DNA from: Pseudoduganella dura
Lineage (GTDB): Bacteria > Pseudomonadota > Gammaproteobacteria > Burkholderiales > Burkholderiaceae_D
Direction: 5' to 3'
DNA: 64,000 nucleotides
Assembly: GCF_009727155.1 (NCBI RefSeq)
Contig: NZ_WNWM01000002.1
Coordinates: 1,612,001 to 1,676,000 of the forward strand
The notes beneath the pieces are model-generated. The model saw only the letters and a program-made list of their open reading frames with translations, did not search any database and had not been told where the DNA came from. The position numbers were made by a program, and so were the translations under genes. Below, piece by piece: positions 26,916 through 34,601 of this stretch (position 1 is its first letter; each line of letters starts with the position of its first letter).

Positions 26916-27512
26916 TTGAAGAAAACGAATAATGTCGGATCGCGCAGACAGTCGCGTCCCCTGACCGATGGCGAAATCGCCTGCTGCAGCAAGCTGTTCG
27001 GCACGGCGGTCGACTACACGCGGGTGCGCATCCATGCGCGCGGCTGGTTTTTCGGCTGGCAGTGGCGCCACACGGCGATGGCGCCGGATGGCCATATCTG
27101 GTTCCTGCGCGACGATTACCGCGACGATTTTTCGCGCGAGCCGGCGTGGCGGCTGCTGTGGTTCATCCACGAGATGGTGCACGTGTGGCAGTGGCAGCTG
27201 GGTTATCCGGTGATGTGCCGCGGCGCGCTGCGCGCCGGCCTTTCCTACCGCTACCTGCTGCTGCCGGACCGCCGCCTGGGCGATTTCAACATGGAAGCGC
27301 AGGGCGACCTGCTGGCGGACTGGTTCGCGCTGCGCTGGCTCGGCGAGCCCGGCGCGATGCGCCAGCGCCAATACGCGCAGGATGCCTGGCTGTTCGAAAA
27401 CGTGCTGGGCGATTTCCTGGCCGACCCGGCCAACCCGGCCAGCCTGCCGCGCCTGCCGTTGCCGTTCGCCGCGCGCACGATGGCGCTGCTCAGGAAACGG
27501 CGCTCTGCCTGA
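26916..27512 (+). CDS. Putative Zn-peptidase-like protein with HEMVH motif (vgr-related annotation)
   Basis: This 198-residue protein has a metallopeptidase-like motif WFIHEMVHVWQWQ (His85, Glu86, His89) and a downstream acidic helix FNMEAQGDLLADWFALRW that could supply the third ligand. Similar proteins are often labelled vgr-related or Rhs-associated, but no secretion genes lie here. There is no signal peptide. The start is uncertain: the only candidate in the first 50 bases is TTG 26916, without a ribosome binding site. The gene is divergent from the chemoreceptor, and its 3' end overlaps the convergent EAL gene by 23 bp. Proteolysis is an inference from the motif only. Confidence 0.65.
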   Translation: MKKTNNVGSRRQSRPLTDGEIACCSKLFGTAVDYTRVRIHARGWFFGWQWRHTAMAPDGHIWFLRDDYRDDFSREPAWRLLWFIHEMVHVWQWQLGYPVMCRGALRAGLSYRYLLLPDRRLGDFNMEAQGDLLADWFALRWLGEPGAMRQRQYAQDAWLFENVLGDFLADPANPASLPRLPLPFAARTMALLRKRRSA

Positions 27513-29235
27513 GCCACTCGGCCAGCGCATCCTGCGGCAGCGGGCGGCTGTACAGGTAGCCCTGCCCCTTGTCGCATTGCAGCGCGCGCACCACGTCGGC
27601 CTGTTCGAGCGTCTCGATGCCCTCGGCCACCGTGTTCATGCCCAGGCTTTGCGCCACTTTCACGGTCGCCTCGATCAGCACCCGATGGTGATGGCTCGTT
27701 TCGCTCTGGCTGACGAACGAACGGTCGATCTTGACCGTGTCCACCGGCAGCAGGTGCAGGCTGGCCAGCGACGAATAGCCGGTGCCGAAATCGTCCAGCG
27801 CGAGCGTGATGCCGAGCGCCTTCAGTTCGTGCAGCCGCAGCTGCACGTCGGTATCCTGTGCCGCCAGGCTTTCCGTCACCTCGAGCTGCAGGCGCTGCGG
27901 ATCCATGCCCGTTTCACCCAGGATGCGCGCCACCGTGCCGGCCCATTCGCGCTGCCCCAGCTGCGCGCGCGACAGGTTCACCGCCAGCAGCCGCGGCGCC
28001 AGCTCGCCCAGCTCGTGCTGCCAGCGCACGAAATCGCGGCAGGCCCGCTCCAGCACGAAATCGCCCAGCGCGCCGATCAGGCCGCACTCCTCGGCCACGC
28101 CGATGAACTCGAACGGCGGCACGACGCCGCGCACCGGGTGCTGCCAGCGCACCAGCGCCTCGACGCCGGCCGAGCGGTCGGTGCCGCCATCGGAGCGCAG
28201 CGCCACCACCGGCTGGTACACCACGAACAGCTGCTCGGCCTGCAGCGCCAGGCGCAGGTCGGTCTCGATATCGGTGCGGCGGGCGGACCGCTCGCGCATC
28301 TCCGCTTCGAAGCGCACGAAGCGGGCCCCGCCGGCACGCTTGGCTTCCACCATCGCGATGCCGGCATCGCGCAGCAGCGCGTCGGGCTCGTGGCCATCGC
28401 CCCACGCGATGCCCACGCTCATGTTGCACACCACGTCGTGCCCCTGCAGATGGAAGGCGCGGCCGATCGCGCCGATCAGCCGGGCGGCCACGCTTTCGGC
28501 ATCCTCGACGCGGCGCAATCCGTCGAGCACCACCACGAATTCGTCGCCGCCCACGCGCGCCGCCAGCTGGCCGCTGCGCTGGCCCAGCGGAAGGCGATCG
28601 GTGGGGGGACGCAGCACGTTGCGGATGCGCTCGGCCACCATCACCAGCAACTGGTCGCCCGTTGCCTGGCCCAGCGTGTCGTTCACCTGGCGGAACCGGT
28701 CGCAGTTCATGAACAGCACCGCGAAGCCGCCATCGTCCTTGCCGCCGCTGTCCCGCTCCAGTATCCTGCGCAGCTCCTCGTGGACGGCGCTGCGGTTCGG
28801 CATCCGCGTCAGCGCATCGGTGCGCGCCGCGGACGAAAGGCGGGTGGCCAGCCGCTCCTGTTCACGCTGCGCCTCCAGCGTGATGTCGGTGACCGCGGCC
28901 ATCAGCCGGTTCCGGTCGATCTTCATCACCGACAGCGACAGCACCTGCGGGCCGTCGCGCCCGTCCGGCGCGTCGATCCGCAAGCCTTCGACGACCACGC
29001 CGGACGGCGTGTCGCAACGGGCAACCCTGTCGCGCAGATCCGCCGCCGCGGCGCCGAAGATGGCGAACAGGTTATCGAGCGCGCCTTGCGGCGCCAGCGG
29101 CATCAGCAATTGCGCCGCCATCGGGTTCAGCATGTCGATGGCGCCTTCGATGTCGGCCTGCAGCAGGCCGATCGGCGTGCGGTACAGGAACTGCATCAGC
29201 GCCTCGTAGGCGAGCTTGTCGTCGTGCTCCATCAT
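27490..29235 (-). CDS. PAS-GGDEF-EAL protein, likely c-di-GMP phosphodiesterase
   Basis: This 581-residue cytosolic protein has a PAS-like domain (about 10-125), a GGDEF domain with VGGDEF (229-233), and an EAL domain. The EAL motifs are all intact: GVEALVRWQHP (Glu359), ESLAAQD, LDDFGTGYSS, KIDRSFV and VAEGIET. The GGDEF domain looks catalytically weakened. The usual metal-binding Asp of the LDLD strand is Asn177 (FMNCDRFRQVND), and there is no RxxD I-site. The protein therefore probably hydrolyses c-di-GMP with GGDEF as a regulatory GTP-binding part. It is the third gene of the PYP operon; its ATG overlaps the previous stop (ATGA). Its PAS domain is paralogous to that of the preceding cyclase. 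Confidence 0.88.
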   Translation of the reverse strand: MMEHDDKLAYEALMQFLYRTPIGLLQADIEGAIDMLNPMAAQLLMPLAPQGALDNLFAIFGAAAADLRDRVARCDTPSGVVVEGLRIDAPDGRDGPQVLSLSVMKIDRNRLMAAVTDITLEAQREQERLATRLSSAARTDALTRMPNRSAVHEELRRILERDSGGKDDGGFAVLFMNCDRFRQVNDTLGQATGDQLLVMVAERIRNVLRPPTDRLPLGQRSGQLAARVGGDEFVVVLDGLRRVEDAESVAARLIGAIGRAFHLQGHDVVCNMSVGIAWGDGHEPDALLRDAGIAMVEAKRAGGARFVRFEAEMRERSARRTDIETDLRLALQAEQLFVVYQPVVALRSDGGTDRSAGVEALVRWQHPVRGVVPPFEFIGVAEECGLIGALGDFVLERACRDFVRWQHELGELAPRLLAVNLSRAQLGQREWAGTVARILGETGMDPQRLQLEVTESLAAQDTDVQLRLHELKALGITLALDDFGTGYSSLASLHLLPVDTVKIDRSFVSQSETSHHHRVLIEATVKVAQSLGMNTVAEGIETLEQADVVRALQCDKGQGYLYSRPLPQDALAEWLRQSAVS

Positions 29236-30650
29236 GCGGCGACGCCCGGCAGGTCGGCGGTCCAGCAGACCACGCGGTTGCGGCCGCCGGCCTTGGCGGC
29301 ATACAGCGCGCGGTCGGCGCGCTTGAGCAGGTCGTCGATGTTGCCTGCCTGCGCGTCCGCCAGCACCACGCCGGCACTGACGGTGAACGTGACCGCCGCG
29401 CCGTCCGCACGCACGGTCAGGCCTTCGACGGCCGCCAGCACGCGCCGTGCCACGGCGCAGGCCTGCGTGATCCCGGTCGACGGCAGCAGCACGGCGAATT
29501 CCTCGCCGCCCAGCCGGGCCACCACGTCCACGGCGCGGAACGTGGTGCGCAGCGCTTCCGCGAAGGCGCGCAGCACCGCGTCGCCCACCGGGTGGCCGTG
29601 CGTATCGTTGACGAGCTTGAAATGATCGAGGTCGAACAGCGCCACCGCCACCGGCCGCGGATAACGGCGCGCGCGGCCCAGTTCCAGCTCCGCGGCGTGG
29701 AAGAAGCCGCGGCGGTTGGCAACGCCGGTCAGGTGGTCGCTGAACACGGCCTGGCGCCAGCTCTCGCTGGCATCGCGCCGGTCGGTGATGTCGCGCAGGA
29801 CCAGGCAATAGGCCGGATCGGTGTCCGGTGCCGCCGGGTCGCGCTCCGGCAACGGCGAAATCATCGCGCTGGCCCAGAACGGCGTGCCGTCGGCGCGCAG
29901 GCGCAGGCCTTCATCCAGGCTCCAGCCGCTGCCGTCGGCCTCGCGCAGCAGGTCTTGCGCATGTTCCGGCGTGGTCGTGTCGCCGGGCTCGAACACCGCG
30001 TACGGCTGGCCGACGACCGACCGGGTGTAGCCGGTCACGCGGCCGATGCTGTCGTTCCATTGCTCGATCCGGCCGGCGCCATCCAGGCTCACGAGCGCGT
30101 AGTCGGAAACACTGGCCAGCAGAGCGTTGAGCCACGCGTCGCTCTGGCGCAGCTGGCGGTCGCGCTGCACCTGCAAGGTCACATCCTGCAACACGCCCAT
30201 CAGGCGCGCCGCGTCGAGCTTGACGATCGACAGGGCCAGGATGCGCGGCCCGGCACGCCCGCCGCCGCCGTGCAGGTGGATGTGCAGGCCATCGCAGATC
30301 TTGCCGCGCGGCGCCGTGAACTGCTGGCACAGCGTGCGCACTTCCGGCGCCACGTCCTGCAGAGCGGTGAACAGGTTGTCCAGGCAGCCGTCGCGCGACA
30401 ACGGCATCAGCAGCTGGGCCGAAATCGGGTTGATCAGCGTGATCGCGCCATCGGTCCCGGCCTGCACCAGGCCCACCGGCGCCAGGTACAGGAACTGCAT
30501 CAGCGCCTCGTGTTCGGCCGCCAGGTCCAGGCCCGCGGCGGCGCCGGCATCAGCACCGGCATCAACGCCCGCGTCGGCGCAGGAGCGGGGAACCGGTTCC
30601 GGCGCGAGACCGGAAGCAGGGCCGGGGCCGGACATGGGGCTGTCGTTCAC
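29232..30650 (-). CDS. PAS-PAS-GGDEF diguanylate cyclase
   Basis: This 472-residue cytosolic protein begins with an Asp/Ala/Gly repeat linker (ADAGVDAGADAGAAAG). Next come a PAS-like domain (about 48-165, EALMQFLYLAPVGLVQAG), a canonical PAS domain (170-292, ASVSDYALVSLDGAGRIEQWNDSIGRVTGY) with a PAC end, and GGDEF. The metal strand ALFDLDHFKLVND is intact and the active site is GGEEF (381-385). The I-site RAVD (372-375) stands five residues before it, so it should be an active, feedback-inhibited cyclase. The GTG start overlaps the stop of the PYP gene (GTGA), and its stop overlaps the EAL gene start (ATGA). An alternative ATG lies at 30635. Confidence 0.9.
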   Translation of the reverse strand: MNDSPMSGPGPASGLAPEPVPRSCADAGVDAGADAGAAAGLDLAAEHEALMQFLYLAPVGLVQAGTDGAITLINPISAQLLMPLSRDGCLDNLFTALQDVAPEVRTLCQQFTAPRGKICDGLHIHLHGGGGRAGPRILALSIVKLDAARLMGVLQDVTLQVQRDRQLRQSDAWLNALLASVSDYALVSLDGAGRIEQWNDSIGRVTGYTRSVVGQPYAVFEPGDTTTPEHAQDLLREADGSGWSLDEGLRLRADGTPFWASAMISPLPERDPAAPDTDPAYCLVLRDITDRRDASESWRQAVFSDHLTGVANRRGFFHAAELELGRARRYPRPVAVALFDLDHFKLVNDTHGHPVGDAVLRAFAEALRTTFRAVDVVARLGGEEFAVLLPSTGITQACAVARRVLAAVEGLTVRADGAAVTFTVSAGVVLADAQAGNIDDLLKRADRALYAAKAGGRNRVVCWTADLPGVAA

Positions 30651-31030
30651 GGCTGCCGCTGCACGAGCACGTAACGCGTGGCGGCGCCGGGCAGCGCCAG
30701 CAACCGCAGGCGCACCCTGGCCGGGCGCATCCGCAGCGTCAGCACATAGGAAATCGTTTCGTCGAGGGTAGCACCGTCGGCCTGCGCATCGTCGAAACGC
30801 TGTGCCACCATGAAGTTGTTCATGCACGGCGCAACGCTGGTGAAGAACGGCTGCCCCACCACGCTCTGCGGCGACAGGCCGGCCGCCTGCGACTCGAAGC
30901 GGTTGTAACGCCGCACCACGGTCGCCTCGTCGAATCCGATGACGCCAAACCCCAGCTCGTCGAGCTGTTCGTCGGTGAGCGCGGCAAGCCGCTGGTCCAG
31001 GTCGGGCTGGTCGAATGCTAGGGCGTTCAT
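30647..31030 (-). CDS. pyp: Photoactive yellow protein homologue
   Basis: This is a 127-residue single PAS-fold protein, almost the length of Halorhodospira PYP (125). The start MNALAFDQPDLDQRLAALTDEQLDELGFGVIGFD aligns with the PYP N-terminus. The chromophore Cys is kept in SVAPCMNNF at position 69. The phenolate-binding Tyr42 and Glu46 are also kept (RRYNRFE) at the same numbering as the reference. Thr50 and Arg52 are replaced (Ala50, Leu52), so spectral or kinetic tuning may differ. PYP binds p-coumaric acid through Cys69 and senses blue light. GGAG stands before the ATG. It heads an operon with two c-di-GMP enzymes. No tyrosine ammonia-lyase or coumaroyl ligase gene is in the window. Confidence 0.87.
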   Translation of the reverse strand: MNALAFDQPDLDQRLAALTDEQLDELGFGVIGFDEATVVRRYNRFESQAAGLSPQSVVGQPFFTSVAPCMNNFMVAQRFDDAQADGATLDETISYVLTLRMRPARVRLRLLALPGAATRYVLVQRQP

Positions 31031-31279
31031 CGTCACTCCGTGTAAAAAAGCGCAAGGGATCTGGCGCAAGCACCACGAACCTGAGCAAGTCAGGTTGATG
31101 CGCGGCAATAGATGCTGACACGTGCATATCGGCCTGTCAATCCACGCACGGTTGAAAGTTACTATTTTCCCCCTCTGGAAACAGGCTTTTGCCGAGGGTA
31201 ACGAAACGCGGTCCGGCTCCATACGATGCTAGCATCAAACTTCGAGTCACCCATTAACTCACTGGAAAAGGAACGCATC

Positions 31280-31588
31280 ATGACCATGACCAAAGCAACC
31301 AAAGCGATTTTCGCAGCAGCCCTGTGCTTCGGCCTGGCCGCCTGCAGCACCACCGGCACGGATTCCAGCAGCGGCGCGAGCGACAGCTCGGCAACCGGCG
31401 CGGGCGCAACGTCCGGCAGCAGCTCCATGAATTCCGGCACCGCGGGTTCGACCACCTCCGGTTCCAGCACGTCCGGTTCGACCGATTCGAGCCAGTGGAA
31501 TCAAACCGGCAACACGCCGGCCACCGCCACGCCGGGCACGTCGCCTACCAATCCGAGCAACGCCGACGACAACTCGGTCAAGAAATAA
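31280..31588 (+). CDS. Ser/Thr/Gly-rich small lipoprotein
   Basis: This 102-residue protein has a lipoprotein signal peptide (MTMTKATKAIFAAALCFGLAAC, lipobox GLAAC). The mature part is almost entirely Ser, Thr, Gly, Ala and Asn (TTGTDSSSGASDSSATGAGATSGSSS and so on) and ends NADDNSVKK. Such sequences are flexible and disordered; similar proteins are common in Massilia-type genomes without known function. A Shine-Dalgarno AAAAGGA precedes the ATG, and a strong intrinsic terminator follows 22 bp after the stop. It is therefore a monocistronic, probably well-expressed gene, divergent from the PYP operon across a 249-bp promoter region. Confidence 0.82.
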   Translation: MTMTKATKAIFAAALCFGLAACSTTGTDSSSGASDSSATGAGATSGSSSMNSGTAGSTTSGSSTSGSTDSSQWNQTGNTPATATPGTSPTNPSNADDNSVKK

Positions 31589-31610
31589 CGTTGCGTTGCG
31601 ATTGAACCGG

Positions 31611-31638
31611 TGGCCCGCTTCGGCGGGCCATTTTTTTT
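31611..31638 (+). terminator. Intrinsic terminator of the small lipoprotein gene
   Basis: TGGCCCGC and GCGGGCCA form an 8-bp stem with a stable TTCG tetraloop, followed by eight T residues. Confidence 0.93.
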
Positions 31639-31676
31639 ACCTGATCTGCGCCGGATTTCTGCCGGTTCGGGCCGGT

Positions 31677-32132
31677 CTATGGCAGCGCCAGCCGGTAGCG
31701 CAGCTTGCTCCGCTCCCCGCGCGAATACGTGGCATACGATGGCGGCACCGGCACTTCTTCCACGAGCTCGCAGCCAAGTCCTTCCAGCGTGCGCCGGCAG
31801 GCGGCGTTGTCCGGCGTGGTGGTGATCCACACCGGATCGAGCCCGAGCCGCGCCACTTCCGGCAGCAGCGCCCGCACCGCCAGCCCGGCAAAGCCGTGGC
31901 CACGGTGCGCCGCTTCGACGGCAAAGCCGATCTGCCCCAGCAGGTGCGTGAAGACGTGGGTATGACCGTTGCGCAGGCTGATTGTGCCCACGCGGATGCC
32001 GCCCGCCACGATGTGCCAGCGCCAGGCACGCACGCCCCATGGCGAACCGGCTGCACTGTAAGCGGTGTGCAGCACCAGTTCCACGCAGGCAGCGCGGTCG
32101 TCATGAAAGGGTGTGGCGGACGGCAAGGACAA
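31677..32132 (-). CDS. GNAT family N-acetyltransferase
   Basis: This 151-residue protein has the acetyl-CoA-binding motif of the GNAT fold: IGFAVEAAHRGHGFAGLAVRALLPEVARLGLDPVWITTTPDNAACRRTLEGLGCELVEEV. The R-G-H-G-F-A segment is the pyrophosphate loop, and N-A-A-C-R-R-T-L-E-G-L-G is the typical motif B. The substrate is unknown; RimJ/RimL-type proteins look similar. The 5' end is unsure. The frame is closed by a stop shortly upstream and the first possible start is TTG 32132, without a strong ribosome binding site. Its 3' end faces the lipoprotein terminator. Confidence 0.8.
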   Translation of the reverse strand: MSLPSATPFHDDRAACVELVLHTAYSAAGSPWGVRAWRWHIVAGGIRVGTISLRNGHTHVFTHLLGQIGFAVEAAHRGHGFAGLAVRALLPEVARLGLDPVWITTTPDNAACRRTLEGLGCELVEEVPVPPSYATYSRGERSKLRYRLALP

Positions 32133-32332
32133 GATCTGCTGGCAGGTTCGTTATGAGCCGCCAGCTTACCACCGCCGGCGCCATGCGAGGCCGGTATCGG
32201 ACACGATCCCGGCGCCTCTATTACCCCGCCTTCGCACGTCGCCGTTTCGCTTGCGACACAGACCCGGTATACGGCAAAATCGTCTTTTACATGCACAACT
32301 TCGCGATACTTCATTCATCTTTCGGCAATATT

Positions 32333-33205
32333 ATGCATCCTTCACGATTTCGGCTTGCGACGCCGGTACTGTCGCTGATGGCTGCGCTGCTGCCGGCGGC
32401 CGTGAGGGCCTTGCCCGCGCATGCGCCGCAAGCCCGGCATGCGCCGGGCCTCGCCACCCTGATCAACGCGTACCGTGCCGCGCCCGGAACGTGCGCCGGC
32501 ATGCCGGCCACGCCGGTACCGCCCCTCGCCGTGGAACCGGCCCTGTCGCAGATCCACATCGCCACCGGCACCTTCCTCGAACCGGCGCTGGAACGCGCCG
32601 GTTATCCGGTCGAACATGCCGAGGCGCTGTTCGTCTCGGGCGCCAGCGAACCGGCCGAAGCGATGCAGGCGCTGCGCGACAAATACTGCACGCGCCTGCT
32701 GGGCGACGGGATCTCCGCCGTCGGCACCATCCGCGTGGCCGATGGCTGGCACGTGGTGCTGGCACGCCCCGAAAAGCGCGAGCTGCCGCAAGCCGACGGC
32801 ATCGGCGAGGAAACCCTGGCCGCCGTCAACGCTGCCCGCGCCGCGCCGCGCAAGTGCGGCGATGAACAGTTCGGCGCCGCGCCGCCGCTGCGCCTGAACC
32901 GCGCGCTCGACGCGGCGGCCCTGTCGCACAGCCAGTACATGGCGCAAGTGCGCTACTTCAACCACCAGCAGAAGAACGGCAGCGTGGTCGGCGACCGCGC
33001 GCTGCGCGCCGGCTACCGGTGGCGCACGATTGGCGAGAACATCGCTTCCGGCCAGCGCACTGCGCAGGAAGCGGTCGAAGGCTGGCTGGACAGCCCGGGC
33101 CACTGCGCCAACATCATGAACGCGGCCTTCGTGGAAATGGGGGTCGGCTATGCCGTCAACCCGGCCCGCGGCACGCTGTACTGGACCCAGGTGCTGGCCC
33201 GCTGA
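32333..33205 (+). CDS. Secreted CAP/SCP-domain protein
   Basis: This 290-residue protein has a signal peptide (MHPSRFRLATPVLSLMAALLPAAVRA). Residues about 30-150 form a Cys-containing N-terminal region (INAYRAAPGTCAGMPATPVPPLAVEPALSQIHIATGTFLEPALERAGY). The C-terminal half is a CAP (SCP/PR-1) domain: LAAVNAARAAPRKCG, RLNRALDAAALSHSQYMAQVRYFNHQQKNG, IGENIASGQRTAQEAVEGWLDSPGHCANIMNAAFVEMGVGYAV and YWTQVLAR. The N-terminal part repeats the N-A-x-R-A-A-P-x-x-C motif, so it may be a degenerate duplicate of the CAP domain. CAP proteins are extracellular or periplasmic; bacterial functions are mostly unknown. An ATG at 32291 is in frame but would spoil the signal peptide. Confidence 0.88.
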   Translation: MHPSRFRLATPVLSLMAALLPAAVRALPAHAPQARHAPGLATLINAYRAAPGTCAGMPATPVPPLAVEPALSQIHIATGTFLEPALERAGYPVEHAEALFVSGASEPAEAMQALRDKYCTRLLGDGISAVGTIRVADGWHVVLARPEKRELPQADGIGEETLAAVNAARAAPRKCGDEQFGAAPPLRLNRALDAAALSHSQYMAQVRYFNHQQKNGSVVGDRALRAGYRWRTIGENIASGQRTAQEAVEGWLDSPGHCANIMNAAFVEMGVGYAVNPARGTLYWTQVLAR

Positions 33206-33227
33206 ACGTGCCGGCGCGATGCGGCGC

Positions 33228-33656
33228 CTAGAGGGAATTTCGTACATCCTTCACCGCCTGCGCCGCGGCCCGGGCTATTTCGGCGATGTCCTGGTCCTTC
33301 CGCCGGTCGAGCCAGCGCACCACGCCGCCCAGCAGCCACCACGCGGGCAGCCCCGCGACCACCAGCAGCGGCACGGCCACCACCGCCACGCCCAGCGCGG
33401 GATCGATGCCGCACAGCGCCATCACCGAGCCGGCCGACACGAACAGCGTGGGCCACCAGGAATGCAGCGCCACCAGCAGGAACGGCCCGATGATCGCCGC
33501 CATCGACGTGGCGCAGATGAACCGCACCCATCCTTCCCGGCGGGTGCGGGGCCACATGAACAGGAACGTCAGCACACAGGCCAGCGCGCCGGCCAGCAAC
33601 GGCGCTGCAAAGAGTGTGAGAAGCGCGCTGCCGGCCGCGCCGATTACGATGGTCAT
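33228..33656 (-). CDS. Small four-helix membrane protein, phage-like
   Basis: This 142-residue protein has four hydrophobic segments (ALLTLFAAPLLAGALACVLTFLF, FICATSMAAIIGPFLLVALHSWW, FVSAGSVMALCGIDPALGVAVVAVPLLVVAGLPAWWLLGGVV) and a charged C-terminal helix (DRRKDQDIAEIARAAAQAVKDV). Topology and size resemble phage membrane proteins such as holin-like products of Mu-type phages, but I cannot assign a family with confidence. AGGAGAC lies eight bases before the ATG. It is divergent from an S24-type repressor gene, with palindromic operator candidates between. Confidence 0.65.
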   Translation of the reverse strand: MTIVIGAAGSALLTLFAAPLLAGALACVLTFLFMWPRTRREGWVRFICATSMAAIIGPFLLVALHSWWPTLFVSAGSVMALCGIDPALGVAVVAVPLLVVAGLPAWWLLGGVVRWLDRRKDQDIAEIARAAAQAVKDVRNSL

Positions 33657-33706
33657 GGTGCCTGTCTCCTGGTGGATGTCGCGGCCCGGAAGTTCCCAGC
33701 TGTTGC

Positions 33707-33720
33707 TTGAGTGAACTCAA
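33707..33720. promoter_or_regulatory. Perfect inverted repeat TTGAGTGAACTCAA
   Basis: Two 6-bp half-sites, TTGAGT and ACTCAA, flank a GA centre. It lies 50-65 bp upstream of the membrane-protein gene and in the same divergent region as the S24 repressor, so it is a candidate operator for that repressor. Confidence 0.6.
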
Positions 33721-33749
33721 AAAAGCATCAGACCGCTTGCAATCGACTT

Positions 33750-33761
33750 TATCAATTGATA
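33750..33761. promoter_or_regulatory. Perfect 12-bp palindrome TATCAATTGATA
   Basis: This AT-rich perfect palindrome sits in the promoter-like part of the divergent region, overlapping a possible -35/-10 area of the repressor gene (TTGATATAGTCC). It is a second operator candidate, different in sequence from the one at 33707. Confidence 0.5.
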
Positions 33762-33887
33762 TAGTCCGAGTCAAGCGTTTGCTAATCTATCGAAAACGGC
33801 GCCCCATGGATCGATTTTCCACGGCGGTTTTTATCAATCGTCTGCATGTCTTCTTTTGCATGCCTTCCTTTGCATGACACCTTCTGC

Positions 33888-34601
33888 ATGAACATCTACA
33901 GACATCGGCGGGAGCGACTTGCTTCCCTGATCCACGACCAGCATGGCGGCACGCGCAAGGCACTGGCGGAGGCCAGCGGCTGGAGCGAGGCACGCATCTC
34001 GCAGATCCTTTCCTCCACTTACCGCGAGGGCCGCGCGTTCAGCGAAAAGATCGCCCGCAAGCTTGAAAACGACCTGTCGCTGCCGGCGATGTTCTTCGAC
34101 CATGGCGCGATCGCCCCGGCCGAGGAGCCATCGATGGCGCCCAATTTCCTGCGCGTGCGCCCGTTCGATGCGCACAGCCCCGGCATCGTGCAGATCCGCC
34201 GCGTGCGCCTGCGGCTGTCCGCCGGCATCGTGGGCTTTGCCGTCGAACCCGATGAAGAAGCGGGCGCCTCGTTCGGCGTGGAAACCGACTGGCTGGCGCG
34301 CAACCGCTTCGATCCGGACGAGCTGCTGGCCCTCGAAGTGACCGGCGAAAGCATGGAACCGCGCCTGTACAAGGGCGACCTGGTGGTGGTCAACACGGCC
34401 GACAAGACACCGGCGGACGGCCAGGTCTTCGCCGTCAACTACGAGGGTGAAACGGTGGTCAAGCGGCTCACGCGCGATGCCGGCAACTGGTGGCTCACCT
34501 CCGACAACCCGGACGTGCGCCGCTTCCCGCGCAAGCTGTGCGATGGCGCCACATGCCTGCTGATCGGCCGCGTGGTGCTGAAGAAAAGCGAGAACATCTG
34601 A
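33888..34601 (+). CDS. S24-family HTH repressor (phage C/CI-like)
   Basis: This 237-residue regulator has an N-terminal helix-turn-helix (GTRKALAEASGWSEARISQILSS) and a C-terminal S24 peptidase fold. The catalytic Ser155 lies in VTGESMEPRLYKGDLVVVN and Lys192 in GETVVKRLTRD. This Ser-Lys dyad allows RecA-stimulated self-cleavage in LexA and phage repressors. The family usually links derepression to DNA damage. An Ala-Gly cleavage site is not certain; GAS-FG near 127 is one option. The ATG at 33888 has no ribosome binding site, and ATG 33846 is also in frame. The next gene starts inside its stop codon. Confidence 0.85.
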   Translation: MNIYRHRRERLASLIHDQHGGTRKALAEASGWSEARISQILSSTYREGRAFSEKIARKLENDLSLPAMFFDHGAIAPAEEPSMAPNFLRVRPFDAHSPGIVQIRRVRLRLSAGIVGFAVEPDEEAGASFGVETDWLARNRFDPDELLALEVTGESMEPRLYKGDLVVVNTADKTPADGQVFAVNYEGETVVKRLTRDAGNWWLTSDNPDVRRFPRKLCDGATCLLIGRVVLKKSENI

